From: Zygaena filipendulae
Lineage: Eukaryota > Arthropoda > Insecta > Lepidoptera > Zygaenidae
DNA length: 64,000 bases
Assembly: GCA_907165275.2 (NCBI GenBank)
Contig: OU015650.1
Coordinates: 3,254,001 to 3,318,000, forward strand
Direction of reading: 5' to 3'
The notes beneath the pieces were generated by a model. The model was not told the DNA's origin and searched no databases. It worked only from the letters and a program-made list of their open reading frames with translations. Shown piece after piece: positions 12,624-24,093 of this stretch (position 1 is its first letter; each line of letters begins with the position of its first letter). Position numbers and translations under genes: made by a program.

Positions 12624-12992
12624 CTAGCTGTGCCCCGCGTTTTCACCCGCGGTAATTTCGGAGTTCCCGCGGGAATTCCGAGATAAAAGGTACGCTATGT
12701 CCTTCTCTGTACCCCTGACAACGTGCATGCCAAATTTCATTCAAATCCGTTCTGCCGTTTTTGCGTGATTGAGAGCTGGAGCTTGCGAGGATAAGAGCTC
12801 GAAAGTGCATTTTCATCCGACTTGCTTCAAATTTATCGTCACTGCTCAGCTCCTATGTGTCATAGCGTTATATTATATAGCCTATAACCTGCCCAGGAGT
12901 ATGGACTACAATTGTACCAAGTTTGGTTAAAATCCCTTCAGTAGTTTTTGACCCTTGCATGTACATACAGATAGACAGACAGACAAAAAATT
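12624..12992 (-). mobile_element. Helitron-like element with composite body
   Basis: The 3' end CTAGCTGTGCCCCGCG and hairpin are intact. After the usual ~150 bp a second body (GCCTATAACCTGCCCAGGAG, then GACAGACAGACA) follows, so two subfamilies are joined or nested. Confidence 0.6.
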
Positions 12993-13699
12993 TACTGATT
13001 GCATTTTTGGCATCAGTATCGATCACCATTCATCCTCCAATATTAATTTTGTATATATTTTCAATGTACAGAATTGAACTCTCTACAGTTTTGTTATAAG
13101 TATAGATATAGATAGATTAAACAATTACAACTTACACTAGGTACCTATCCAATCATCATCAAAACTGTTAAAAATTATTTGACCTAAAAAATAAAAGCAG
13201 TGGTAAATTCCTCTTCAACCCCAAAAGCAAAAAAAAACAAGCCCTTTTCCCTTTAAGCAAAACTAATTATAATTTGATATTCCTCTAATAATCACATTAA
13301 AAAGACGACCACATCATTATGCCTAATTTCTTTAATGAGTATTCCAGCAATTTTCTACATCTATTGTGTTGTCGGATACGTCAGAAACAAAGGATGTATT
13401 TTGCATAAAGGTTAGGCGACATCCTTTGAGGAGCGTCCGCTTCAATTGTTATTACTTGCAAATTGTTACTTGTTTCTAAAGGCAGATGTTTGTTTGTAGT
13501 TTCTCACTTCGGAATCTATTATGTCTTTATAACGAAATTGCCTTTTGTTAGTAACGCGGTTCAATAAAACTCGTGAAGAATGAAAATGTTTCATAACTAG
13601 CCCACTGAAAATTTCTTTACAACACTGAAATTTTCTTAATTTCAAAATCAATTTCAATCAATTTCAATTTCACAATTGGCTACTTGACAAAAAAATTTT

Positions 13700-13985
13700 T
13701 TTTAGTCCGTCGTGTAGATTAGTAAAAAATATTGGACACGTATTTTTTCTTTTTTTACGTAATTAAAAAATAACAGAGATACATTGAGTTGAAATTTCGC
13801 GTGACGTCACAACTCGGTGCGGTTTGTATGGCGCTTATAATGAATATTGACGTCACGAGCCCCCCACCCTAAACTTTAATGCGCTTTATCTATGTTCATT
13901 TTCATTAAATTGAAAAAGCAAAAAATACGTGTCTATTATTTTTTTATTTTCTAACTGACGGACTAATTAGAATTTAGATTTTCAT
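13700..13985. mobile_element. Palindromic MITE with two TGACGTCA sites, copy 1
   Basis: The family is a long hairpin whose inner arms begin TTAGTCCGTC and end GACGGACTAA. Perfect TGACGTCA words lie at 13802-13809 and 13848-13855 on either side of the centre. The outermost termini seen in other copies are degraded here. Confidence 0.75.
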
Positions 13986-14135
13986 ACTTTGGAGAATACA
14001 GTGCATTAAAGTCGGGCTCTAAAATGCATCCATAGTGAATTTCAATACGAAAATTTCACCGTGTACCTACCTATAAATTTAAACTGATTCATTCTTTCTC
14101 TGTTTATTTTGTTATTATTATTGAATTATTTTAAA

Positions 14136-14279
14136 CTAGCAATACCCTATGTTCTTCTCTGTACCCCTGACAACGTGTGTGCAAAATTTCATGATGATCG
14201 GTTGAGCCGTGAAAGCGTGAAAGCGTAACAGACAGACAGACAGAGTTACTTTCGCATTTTTAATAGGTATTAGTAGGGA
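14136..14279 (-). mobile_element. Helitron-like element lacking its 3' hairpin
   Basis: CTAG at 14136-14139 is joined directly to the body at CAATACCCTATGTTCTTC, so about 60 bp holding the GC hairpin are missing. The 5' end TCCCTACTAATA is present at 14279. Confidence 0.65.
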
Positions 14280-16580
14280 ATTATGGATAGTAGGGACTAG
14301 TAAGGATTTGTACATTTTCTTAAAAACATGAAATAAATAAACGTCTAAAAGTTGTAAGAAACAAAACGCCTTTGCCGTCAGGGTGATAAAATATGAAAAA
14401 AAATAAGACGCTTCTCACCCTGCGAACAAAACGAGGTGTCCATAGGTACATACCCACCCACCCCCGACGCTTGATGGCGCGTTTATACTGTGTAACGCGA
14501 GCTAAGTGAATCAAACTGTCATTCTAGCCGCATTACGTTGAAACGAAACACGAAAGATTTTTATGGACATGCCAACAAGTAACGACCTTCCTCTTTTTTT
14601 AGAACGAAGTTCTTTATCGCACGGTACGGATGGGGGGGAGGGGAAATTCCGTCACTGCGTTTTATTATTGGTTGCTTATTGGCTCGCACCGGCTGATCTC
14701 ATTATGAGTGGCATTCATTAGTTAGTGGCTCGGACCAACATAGTTTGGCAAAATACCGAGTTCTAACTGCAAAGTGTTCCTCGACACTCACGCATTTTTA
14801 TATACACGTAAAAAATGTGCTTTCTTATTATTTTCATCCTTTTAGTTTTCGCCTATTTTAACAGTGACATGCATGGGATAGAAAATAATATTTTCAGCCA
14901 CCAAGATAAAATACAAATGTCTCCTTTTTTCGCTAACGCTTAAGTTCTGCCGTCAAACAAACTTTACTTTGTCACGTGACATCTCTCAAGTTATCGTCAT
15001 TTCAAAACATTTTGATATTTCCGCGCGGCGTGGATGTTTGAGGAAAAGCGTTTTTGTCTTATGGTGCTGGACAGATGTACAAAGATACAGTAAAACGTGG
15101 TTCGAAGGACGGTAGCACCCGGAGTAATTTCAAAACTCGCTCTGGAAAATCTACGGGCATCAGTGCACCTTGAATAAAAAAAGCCATGTCCATACAAATC
15201 TTTAACATTAAACGCCCACTTTGCTTTTAATATCATCCCTTGCAGGATGAGATGAACAAGGGTGCACCTTGGCAGCCCTCAGCTCCGTGCCCTCTTTGCA
15301 CAAGCAAAATCACTTCCACTGTGAAAATACACCCTTAATTTCACATAGCTTTTTTAATTGCATCCCTTTTTTAAAAAGATTGGAATTTATTAGTATTGAA
15401 ACAGGTGGGAAATTCGGATTTGTCTTGAATTCTTGATATCATTCAAACTAGTCTACAATTTCAAACTAGCAAACCAGGGTGGGTAAAATTGAATATATCA
15501 TGTACCTACCTAAAACTTAAAAATACATGAACGACATACATACAAAATCCCATGTTTGGTTGTTTCTTTCTTTTGGGTGATTGGTGTATGCCTCTTTTGG
15601 AGATTTTCTACTGATACATCCTCAAACTTTTCAAATTGTAACAACAAAATTGATCATGAAATCTACTATAATATAAAAATAAGTTAACAAAAGTATATAA
15701 TTCTGAGACAATATTTCAGGGAGGTAATGAAACAACATGACGTAACAAGGCACTTGACTAATAAAGGTCAGACTTAGCTGTCCGGAGAACATGTGACTGG
15801 CACAATAAAGGGTCGGCAGTTAAAAAAGAAAAAAGAAACACACTCCAAATTACTCTACTTTCATTCATCTTCTCTAACTTTAATATATTTCCAACCTTGG
15901 AGTACTAGTAAAGTACCTACTATATTATCTGTGCTTGGGGTGTTTCTAATCTAATGGCTTTGTAAATTTCAATATTATAGGAATATAGGTAACTCATACA
16001 GCATATTATACTATAGATGTAAACGTGTTTTTTTCAATAAGATTATCCAATAAGCTAATGCAACGTCTGATGGAGCGTCTTGGAGGTGTGAGGTCGAATC
16101 CGGACCAGTTTGGAGCATCAGTCTTGTGCTCAGACGGACAATCAATCACTGATCGCCCTATACATAGTCCTATACCTCAGACCACAGTATAACCATATAA
16201 ATACTACTGGTACTTATGTTATTAGATACGAATACATATAGTTCCATCATACGAGTAGGTATACCAGATGGCCGTCATGGTTTCATTGGGATATATTTTG
16301 GGTTTCTCTCGGGAACTATATAGTAGTATAGTATATACCTACGTTTTACTGGAATAACTAGTGTGTTGACGTTTTATTGTAGGACCCAATGTAATTTTAT
16401 GACATATTTAAACACACATACACAAATGACACACCCCTTAGGGCACACCGATGGCTGTCGTTTGTAGTAAAAAAAAAAGAATTGCAGATATTTTTTTACA
16501 ATGATTCAACTACTAACTATAACACTGTATAAGGTTACCTGATATCAATTTTGTTTAAGTTTTGTCTTTAGGTAAAAATG
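14280..16580. other. Unassigned DNA
   Basis: AGAACGAAGTTCTTTATCGC at about 14601, followed by GGGGGGGAGGGG, resembles GGAACGAAGTTCCTTATGGG at about 40869, suggesting one more low-copy repeat. Otherwise nothing is recognised. Confidence 0.45.
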
Positions 16581-16975
16581 AAAAATAGTACATTGTTATC
16601 CTAGAGGTGAAAATAACTTATTTAGTCCCGAGACGGGGTTTGGTGCCCGAGCGTAGCCAATAGATCGAGGGACTAAATAAGTCTTTCTCCCGAGGATAAC
16701 ACTGTGCTTTTCATTACGAATGCAAGGAAAGTCAAAATAAAAATAGGAATTAGCTAAAGAAAAAAATGAGTGAATTTTATTTTACATAAATCAACCATTA
16801 GGTGTGCTACTGGCCAGTAAGTATGCCCCTATGACATAAAAAAAATCTTGAGTTTCTGCAGTATCCAGCTGTCAGTTGAAAGCGATTCTCCCTAGGGCTG
16901 AAAAGTGTTACTTTCAACCCGCTTCTCAGGCAACTCAGACCTACTTTCCGAGTATGAGTAATGAAAAGTACATTA
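16581..16975 (+). repeat. Unclassified repeat (AGTACATTGTTATCC), copy 1
   Basis: Shared blocks with 56297-56912 are CCGAGACGGGGTTTGG, GCCCGAGCGTAGC, TTTTCATTACGAATGCAAGG and GTCAGTTGAAAGCGATTCTC. It begins AATAGTACATTGTTATCC and ends near AATGAAAAGTACATT, possibly degenerate inverted ends. A LINE tail sits in the middle. Confidence 0.6.
16795..16848 (+). mobile_element. Short LINE 3'-end fragment
   Basis: The words GGTGTGCTACTGGCC and TGCCCCTATGACATAAAAAA match the tail at 1375-1496. The piece sits inside the unclassified repeat at 16581-16975, and is absent at the corresponding place in the copy at 56297-56912, so it was inserted there. Confidence 0.6.
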
Positions 16976-17261
16976 TTTATAATCGTAGGTACATAAGTCA
17001 AGATAAACTCTTTATAGGAAAGGAAGTATAAAGCAACAACAAAAACAAAGTTTAATACGTTTGGGAATATCTTTCGAAATCTAACTAAAATCATCAAAAC
17101 ACGAATCAAAGTTAATCGTTATCCGAGGAAATCACCCCTGACCACTTTTCAGGTGACTTTTACACTGCAAGATTTTGTTAACACAATCTAAACAGTCACT
17201 AATTAAATTCTGAATTTTATTCAGCGATGGTTTCGACAAAGTATGTAAAGTCATCTTTACT

Positions 17262-17438
17262 TCCCTACTAATATTATAAATGCGAAAGTAACTCTGTCTG
17301 TCTGTTACGCTTTCACGCCTTGACGGCTCAACCGATTGTCATGAAAATTTGCATATACGTTGTCAGGGGTACTTTTTATCCCGTAATTCCCCCGGGAACT
17401 CAGAAATTAAAGCGGGTGAAACCGCGGGAAACAGCTAG
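17262..17438 (+). mobile_element. Helitron-like element, nearly full length
   Basis: Runs from TCCCTACTAATATTATAAAT to GGGAAACAGCTAG followed by T. The body has a short internal deletion compared with 2157-2363. Confidence 0.72.
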
Positions 17439-17912
17439 TGAGGAAATATTATAAAATCGCTAATCCTGCAAATTCTAAAAAAAGATCGACAACTTGACTA
17501 AAAACAAGTAAAATTATTTTAATGAGGGACTAGTTAAAATTTCATTAGTATCTAAGCATGCCAGAATGCTGGTTACAAAACCTTCTAGCGCGCAAATTGA
17601 ATCAAGCGTAATTTATTATTATTCATTATATTATTATTCATAAGTCTAGTACTATAGCCGTATAGGTATCAACATGTGATGACGTGTTAACCTCGGGTGA
17701 GGTGAGGGAGGAAGAAAAACAAAATTGAAAAGCCAGGGTGGTAAAAACGCAGTTTGCGTTGTGCAGTAAAACAAGTTTGACATTAAAAAATACTCTTTTT
17801 CAAGGCTCCACGTGAAATTTTAACCTACTAAATGTTTAAACTTTAAACCTAATAAATCGCATTTTAAGCTTTACATAAAAAATGATTACTCAACTAAAAA
17901 AAATATTATTTA

Positions 17913-18090
17913 CTAGCTGTTCCCCACGGTACCTACCATCCACGTTAATTTCGGAGTTCTTGCGGGAATGCCGTAATAAAAATACCATAATATCTCCTTT
18001 TCTGACAACGTGTATGCAAAATTGTATGATGATTACATGTTGGCATGGCTATGGCGTGAAAGCGTAACAAACAAACAAATAAACTCAAAT
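17913..18090 (-). mobile_element. Helitron-like element, degraded
   Basis: The 3' end CTAGCTGTTCCCCACGG is present; the 5' end is lost after AACAAACAAACAAATAAACT. Confidence 0.6.
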
Positions 18091-18543
18091 TCGCAAGAGT
18101 ATGCGTGCAACTTCCAAAAAACAGTCGTATCGTAATCGCTGATGGTAAAGGGGCTTGCGATGTTTCAGAAGTAATTTAAAATGCATAAATCTCCCTGGCT
18201 CGGTTGGTCCACTAACTGGATTCCCGGTGGGTTTTAACTTTCTGTTTTATGAATTGATAATCGCTGGTGATGTGAGCTATATCGTATAGCTGCGGTGGTC
18301 GGTGACCGTCGGTGTCAGTCGGTGTCGAGAGAAATGCAGTTAAGGGAAAAACATCCACATAAAAAAAAATCTACTGCTTTCGATGACGAACTCCGGTCCC
18401 CACCCGCCATGTTAGGTAAACAGTGGTGTGAAATCACCCCTGTTTTACATTTAATTGCATTCCTCGCTCCATCAACTTGTTAGTACTGATTTCATTGTTT
18501 TTAACCTCTATTTTCAAACATAATACCTATATTTATACAATTA

Positions 18544-18676
18544 CTAGCTGTTCCCCGCGGTTTCTCCCGCATTAGTTTCGGAGATCCCTCAGGTATTCCG
18601 AAATAAAAGAACTTACTACTCTATTTTTTTTCTGACCTACCCTTGACAACGTGTAGGTAGTATTCAAAATTTAATG
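18544..18676 (-). mobile_element. Helitron-like element, left of a tandem pair
   Basis: CTAGCTGTTCCCCGCGG at 18544 opens a partial copy that stops near TTCAAAATTTAATG, where a second copy begins in the same orientation. Confidence 0.6.
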
Positions 18677-18852
18677 TAGTTTCTACCGCGGTAATTTCGG
18701 AGTTCCCGTGGGAATTCCGGGATTGAAAGTAGCCCATGTTCTTTTCTGTACACCTGAAAACGTGTATAAAAAATTTTGTGGTGATCGGTTGAGCCGTTTA
18801 GCAGTGAAAGCGTAACAAACAAATAAACAAACACACTTTCGCATTTATTTGT
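18677..18852 (-). mobile_element. Helitron-like element, right of a tandem pair
   Basis: Begins within the hairpin (CTACCGCGGTAATTTCGG) without CTAG and runs to the AAATGCGAAAGTGTG-type 5' region. The pair may reflect tandem insertion or rolling-circle read-through. Confidence 0.6.
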
Positions 18853-19330
18853 AAAAAAAAATCGATGGGGTAATAAAGTAGGTATGTATATTGTATTGTT
18901 TTTAAAAGGATTTCTGACATTTTTTTGTCATATTATTATTATAAAGGTCATCTATTCAGCAAATCGATTTATTTTCCAATTTTTTCAATACCTACTCGTA
19001 TCGTATCTGACTGACCCTTCGATGAAAACGGAAACCCATTTTAAAATCTATTTTCCCGCCGACCGTTGAACGTCGACATCAGTCATGCGTGACGTTTAAC
19101 CGCTATCTCTATTGCACACGCTGTGGCCGATCTAGGTTTGCGACCGACTGGTGACTAACATATTTTTAACCAACTTTGTAAAAGAGTTCCTCGTATCGAT
19201 AACTTTTCTTTTTTTTTATTACTCGCAATTTACTCTCATTAATCTATCACTTGTTCCACATTTTTCTAATGCTCTAAACCAGACTAAACTGTATTCCAAA
19301 AGTTTTCGGTTAGTTGGTTTAAGTTTCTTA

Positions 19331-19567
19331 CCGCCGCACTCAGAGTCGACTTTAATGATTACTTAGTTAAATATAGATTTTTAAAACCAAATTGCCGCAA
19401 TCAGAGACGTTCAGTAAATTAATGTTAATTAGCATTGAATACGGTGTAACTGAATTAGTTAAATGCCAATTAACATTAATTTGTTAAACTTGTCTGATTG
19501 TGGCAGTTTTGTTTTAAAAATCTATACTTAACTAAATAATCATTAAAGTCGACTCTGAGTGCGGCGG
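19331..19567. mobile_element. 237-bp palindromic MITE (CCGCCGCACTCAGAG), copy 1
   Basis: Two arms of about 110 bp pair almost throughout: CCGCCGCACTCAGAGTCGAC at the left and GTCGACTCTGAGTGCGGCGG at the right. TA flanks both ends (19329-19330 and 19568-19569). There is no coding content. Confidence 0.85.
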
Positions 19568-19570
19568 TAA

Positions 19571-19594
19571 GTCCCTTATAAGCCTATAAGGGAC
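19571..19594. repeat. Small perfect hairpin
   Basis: GTCCCTTATA and TATAAGGGAC form a 10-bp stem with loop AGCC. It abuts the MITE ending at 19567. No T-run follows, and no function is evident. Confidence 0.5.
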
Positions 19595-19914
19595 TAAACT
19601 ATAACTAAATCCATGAAATATAAATCGTCTATGCAATATAAGAAAACAAGGATTTATCACAACGGAAGGAGCACTGAACGTTTAATTTTAGTAAAATATC
19701 AGTGGACATATCAGTAGTTGTCTGAGAAGAACGTATTCAGATCAAAAAGAGGTCATCCTCAAAATCAAACTGGAGGACCAAAGAAACCAAGCCAACGCGT
19801 AAAAGGTGAGGTGAAGGCGTGAGCTAGTAATTTTTTCCTGAAGTGAATTTTCTTTAGGAACGGAGGTATACAATATTTGTAACGTGGTATGTTACGATTA
19901 TTCAGAATCAGAGC

Positions 19915-20108
19915 CTTCGAATTCACCCGCGATAATTTCGGCGTTCCCGCGGAATTGTTCGATACAAACTTTTAGAATTTTGGAAAATCCTTTCTTATCG
20001 GATGCCTACGTCATACAAAGAACACACCCTCCAAGTTCCAGGTCTCCACGATCAGTGGTTTAGGCTATGCGTTGATTGTCAATCAGTCATTCAGGACGAA
20101 GCATTTCG
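19915..20108 (-). mobile_element. Helitron-like element, subfamily D
   Basis: The hairpin region (TTCACCCGCGATAATTTCGG) is followed by a body with GACGTCATACAAAGAACACA-type words and TCAATCAGTCATTCAGGACG, also found at 61220-61450. The CTAG end is lost. Confidence 0.5.
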
Positions 20109-20392
20109 TATGTATAGATGTTGATTCAAATTCATCAAAAATAACTGACGTACCTACATAATTGCTTAATTACCTCGACACAATGATAATTAAATTAAAT
20201 GAAACAATTTAAGTGTATGCGTAGCACAATAAGGGAACCTGTGACCTATATTCCATAATATCTATGTCCCAATTTGTGCCGATCAATCAAGCAATTTGAA
20301 CTATTTAAGTTATGTACTAGGTATATTATTGTAATGTGTATTACATTAAGTAGGTAGATTATGTAGGTAAGTAAAGAATGACTATCGTATAC

Positions 20393-20880
20393 ACCATTGA
20401 TTCCCAAAGTGGTCCAGGTGGACCCCCAGGTCCCCGGGTCCACGGGAGCCCGCACGGAGCACGGGAGGGATCTACGCTTGCGTGGAAAAAAAATGGGGGT
20501 CCACAACTCTTTAACTGGGGTCTATAAAAATGTATTAGGTGACCCGACTTGACTTCTCCTATGAATATAGGCAGTCAATCTTAGAATACAAAAAAGTAAA
20601 GTAGGAATCCAACTGTTGGATGAAGACGCTTTTTAAACTGGCCTTGAAACTTAGCTTAAATGACATCCATTCACAGCAAAATCAAAGCAATATAAATTCT
20701 CACCTTTTTTTCGAAAACTTTTAACTCATAGTTGATTGAAAAATAGTCACAACACAGATTGCCATAGACATATACTTTTTTCGGGTTTCGGAAGTTAAGT
20801 TAGTAAATGTAATAGCTGCAGGGGGTCCACCAGATCCAGCAAAATGTTTAAGTGGTCTATGAGAAAAAAAAGTTGTATAA
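20393..20880. mobile_element. Possible decayed hAT-type element
   Basis: The left end CATTGATTCCCAAAGTGGTC resembles the CAGNGGTTCCCAAA terminus of many hAT elements. The right region has GGGGGTCCACCAGATCC and GGTCTATGAGAAAAAAAAGT, like the other end. No 8-bp duplication or gene could be found. Confidence 0.4.
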
Positions 20881-21131
20881 TGTGAGCTTTGGTACTGAAA
20901 AAAGTAGATGTGTACTGTAATTGTATACCAACGTTAGTGGTAATACCTGAGGGTAATACTTCCTTAATACTCTTACTTAATAAGTAGAAACATTTTCTTA
21001 AGTATTTACTAAATAGAAATTTTAAAACAAAGTGCACACACACACAAACTGCTGGTATCTTCTAAACTATACGCAATCGATTTTGATACGCTTTACCATA
21101 TTATCATTTGAAGAAGTAACTATTTAGTAAA

Positions 21132-21343
21132 CACTAATATTATAAAGAGTAAAAATTGAAGTTTTGTATATTTTTTTGTTTGCATGTAGAAGAAAAACTC
21201 AGAAATTACTGAACTGATTCTAAAACCTCTTTCACTGGTAGAAATCTACAGTATCCGTGAGTGACGTAGGATACGTCAATGCCGGAATTCCTGCGGGAAT
21301 AATTGATGTTCATGCAGGTGAAACCGCATGGTGATCAGCTATT
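21132..21343 (+). mobile_element. Helitron-like element, degraded
   Basis: Starts ACTAATATTATAAAGAGTAA and ends GTGAAACCGCATGGTGATCA followed by GCTAT. The interior resembles the copy at 3180-3357. Confidence 0.55.
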
Positions 21344-21389
21344 TAGTGTACAATACTGGACTTTCATCCTAATAAAAATGATATAAAGT

Positions 21390-21442
21390 AAACCTGCGGG
21401 AATTCTGAAATTGACATAGGTAAAACAGCGGTAGGACTCTAG
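21390..21442 (+). mobile_element. Helitron 3'-end fragment
   Basis: Only AACCTGCGGGAATTCTGAAA and the terminal CTAG remain. Confidence 0.45.
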
Positions 21443-21546
21443 CTAATTAAACTAGGTATTTTTTTTTTAATCATCAGGCTATACAGGCAGTCAAACACAG
21501 CTCGTACGAAAAAATAGATATTTTTAACTCATATAAAAACTGGCCC

Positions 21547-23172
21547 TTTTTTTTTTTTTTCTATTAAATACTTTTATTCATATAAATAAAGTTTTATACA
21601 ATTACATAACTTAATAACAGCTATATAACCTTATAAATATTTATAAATTACTTACAGGCTGAGCACCTTTTAAAGTTTATTACATTAAAATATAACTCGT
21701 ATCTTTACTGCAAATTTTTTTTTTTTTTTTTAACATACTTCATGTCAGGATTTTATTAATTTTGCTATTTTATTGTGACTAAAATTAGCTTTTTACATAT
21801 ACTGATACAATAAATTAATTGCACATACAGTGATAGTGCATCGCAGAGTAAATTAATAAGATTAGACGTGGGTAATAGGTGAGACAGTGGACCGGTGAGT
21901 GTGCAGCACCACGACCCGCCGCGCCCCCCGCGCCCAGGCATCGCGCACGGCACGCGGGGGGGCGCAACGATACGAGAGGGCTGTAGTTGTGTGGTTTAAC
22001 TATTAACTAGGTATGGTTCGCTGTCGCCGCTGCAAGTAGGTATTGTCATCAGGTGGGAATAATACGTAGTGATGTGGTAGTCGATAAGTGCCATACCTGT
22101 CGATGTACGGTAAGTTAGAAACTTGTAAGCAACCGATACTTGAAACCAAACTATTCGAATGTAACTTGTTTTTGCCATAAAAAATATGGGTAAGTTTTAA
22201 AATGAAATTGAAAAGTAGAGGAAGATTAATAGTGTAATGAAGTCTTGTTAAATTATAGTAAAATGGGGTATTATAAGCTATTTTGACTGCTTTATTTTGA
22301 ATCACTTGTAAAACTTGATGGTTAGTTTTGCACGTGCTACTCCAGACGGGGCAAGCATAAGTGATGCATGGACGAACGAGAGTAGTATACAAGTTCAGTT
22401 TAGTATCAGAACTCAGATTACTCTTGCGATTCAGTATAGGGCTGAGAGAACCAAGTGCCTGGGCGCCCTTAACTCGCAAGTTAGATATGTGATGTGACCA
22501 GTTCAGCCTACTGTCCATAGTAACACCAAGATAGCGAACAGATTTTTTCCATGTTATAGCATGACCACCAATAACGAGAATTTTTTTGGGTGAATGACGT
22601 TGTCTAGTAAAAAGAATGGCTTCGGTTTTGGATTCGTTCAGTTTTAATTTCCATTTGGTGAAATAAGAGCTAAGGGAATCTAAAGATAACTGCAATCGTC
22701 CTATTATCAGATCAATGTCATCGGAAGATGTAAATGACGCAGTATCATCAGCAAAGCAAGCCAAGCTCGTGCGGACCTGTACGGGAATGTCATTGAGATA
22801 AATAAGGAACAAATATGGGCCTATAATTGAACCCTGAGGGACACCAGCAGGTACTTTGTGGGAGGAAGAGGTCGTATTTCCCAAGTGAACCCTATAGGTA
22901 CGACCAGAAAGATACGATTGCAAGATTTTCAGTAAATATAACGGAATGCCGAGAGTGATAAGCTTATACATGAGGCCATCATGCCAGACAGTGTCAAATG
23001 CCTTTTCAATGTCCAGGAGGAACATTCCTGTAGATTGTTTGAGATTAAGATGATGGGTAATATGCTCAGACACACGGGCCAGCTGGTGAACAGTAGAATG
23101 TGAAGTTCTAAAGCCAAATTGTTCGTCAATCAAAAGGTGACCAGACACAGCAACTAGGCGTTGATATATAGC
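21547..23172 (-). mobile_element. 5'-truncated Jockey-like non-LTR retrotransposon
   Basis: The copy lies between two identical 13-bp direct repeats AAAAACTGGCCCT (21535-21547 and 23173-23185), the target-site duplication. Read on the minus strand it starts inside the reverse-transcriptase gene at 23172, runs through the end of that gene at 22003, and then through a ~440-bp 3' untranslated part. A GC-rich stretch (21890-21975) opens that part, and an A-tail of about 14 (21547-21560 on the plus strand) ends it. A second internal A-tract lies at 21715-21731. Truncation at the 5' end is the normal outcome of target-primed reverse transcription. Confidence 0.92.
22003..23172 (-). CDS. Jockey-clade reverse transcriptase, C-terminal part
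   Basis: The frame is open from the truncation point at 23172 (first codons AIYQRLVA) to the stop at 22003, about 389 codons. Counting from the first GTG at 23148 as residue 1, the palm motifs are in order: FLLDIEKAFDTVWHDGL (motif A, catalytic aspartate D46), GVPQGSIIGP at 102-111 (motif B) and FADDTA at 132-137 (motif C, catalytic DD pair). A thumb region and a C-terminal tail rich in YLG, YAC and WSS motifs follow, as in Jockey elements. The fingers, the endonuclease domain and ORF1 are missing because the copy is truncated, so there is no native start codon and the protein should not be made. The absence of stops over 1.17 kb suggests recent insertion. Confidence 0.9.
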   Translation of the reverse strand, partial: AIYQRLVAVSGHLLIDEQFGFRTSHSTVHQLARVSEHITHHLNLKQSTGMFLLDIEKAFDTVWHDGLMYKLITLGIPLYLLKILQSYLSGRTYRVHLGNTTSSSHKVPAGVPQGSIIGPYLFLIYLNDIPVQVRTSLACFADDTASFTSSDDIDLIIGRLQLSLDSLSSYFTKWKLKLNESKTEAILFTRQRHSPKKILVIGGHAITWKKSVRYLGVTMDSRLNWSHHISNLRVKGAQALGSLSPILNRKSNLSSDTKLNLYTTLVRPCITYACPVWSSTCKTNHQVLQVIQNKAVKIAYNTPFYYNLTRLHYTINLPLLFNFILKLTHIFYGKNKLHSNSLVSSIGCLQVSNLPYIDRYGTYRLPHHYVLFPPDDNTYLQRRQRTIPS

Positions 23173-23452
23173 AAAAACTGGCCCTAATAACCCCCTTAAT
23201 TAACCTTAACAACAGCTGACCGAGTTCTCGGTTCACACCTAACCTATAGTTACATAAAAATTGTAAAGTCACGTAAATAATGACACGCTTAACTCCCCTT
23301 AGCCATAACGGATATCGAATATGAAATGCCGAAATATTTATTGATCAGTCAGACGAATTGGGTGTCGAGGTGAATGACCGGTGATTGCCTTCATTGACAT
23401 TAATGGACTATAAGCGTCAGAAACAACCCTAAATTTTATAAGAAGCTCCGAA

Positions 23453-23780
23453 AATGGACATGTTGACTAATTTTAATTTTTTAGTCCGTCTTGTAGATTA
23501 TTAAAAAATATTGGACACGTATTTTTTTCTTTTTTTACGTAATCAAAAAATAACGGCGATATATTGAGTTGAAATCTCGCGTGACGTCACTATTCTGACA
23601 GTTTGTATGGCGGTTTTAGCGGTTAGTGACGTCACGGCCCCCTCACCTTCAACTTTAATGCGCTTTATCTCTGTATATTTTAATTTATTATAAAAAGCAA
23701 AAAATACGTGTCTATTGTTTTTTTATTTTCTGACGGACTAATTAGAATTTTGTTTTTCAAAAGTAGTCCACATCCCTATT
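23453..23780. mobile_element. Palindromic MITE with two TGACGTCA sites, copy 2
   Basis: Same family as 13700-13985, with outer termini AATGGACATGTTGACTAA and TAGTCCACATCCCTATT. TGACGTCA lies at 23582-23589 and 23627-23634. It is about 328 bp long and uninterrupted. Confidence 0.8.
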
Positions 23781-23902
23781 GTAGGTATCCAAAAAACATT
23801 CTTATATTGTCATTAAGTGCTTATTATCCCGGAACAAAGAGTTCTCAAGCGGATTTCAAAAACTTGAATGAACTTGATTTAAAATTTTCAATTATTCACT
23901 AA

Positions 23903-24093
23903 TCCTGCTAATATTATAAATGTGAAAGTGTGGATGTTTGTTACCCAATTACGCAAAAACGGCTGAACGGATTTGGATGGAATTTGGCATGCACGTTTTC
24001 AGGGGTACAGAAAAAGACATAGAGTACTTTTCATCCCGGAATTCCCCCGGGAACTTTGAAATTACCGCGGGTGAAACCGCGGGGCACCGCTAG
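23903..24093 (+). mobile_element. Helitron-like element, best-preserved copy
   Basis: A|TCCTGCTAATATTATAAATG at the left; perfect palindromic core ATTCCCCCGGGAA, hairpin GCGGGTGAAACCGCGGGG and CGCTAG|T at the right. About 191 bp with all diagnostic parts intact. Confidence 0.78.
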
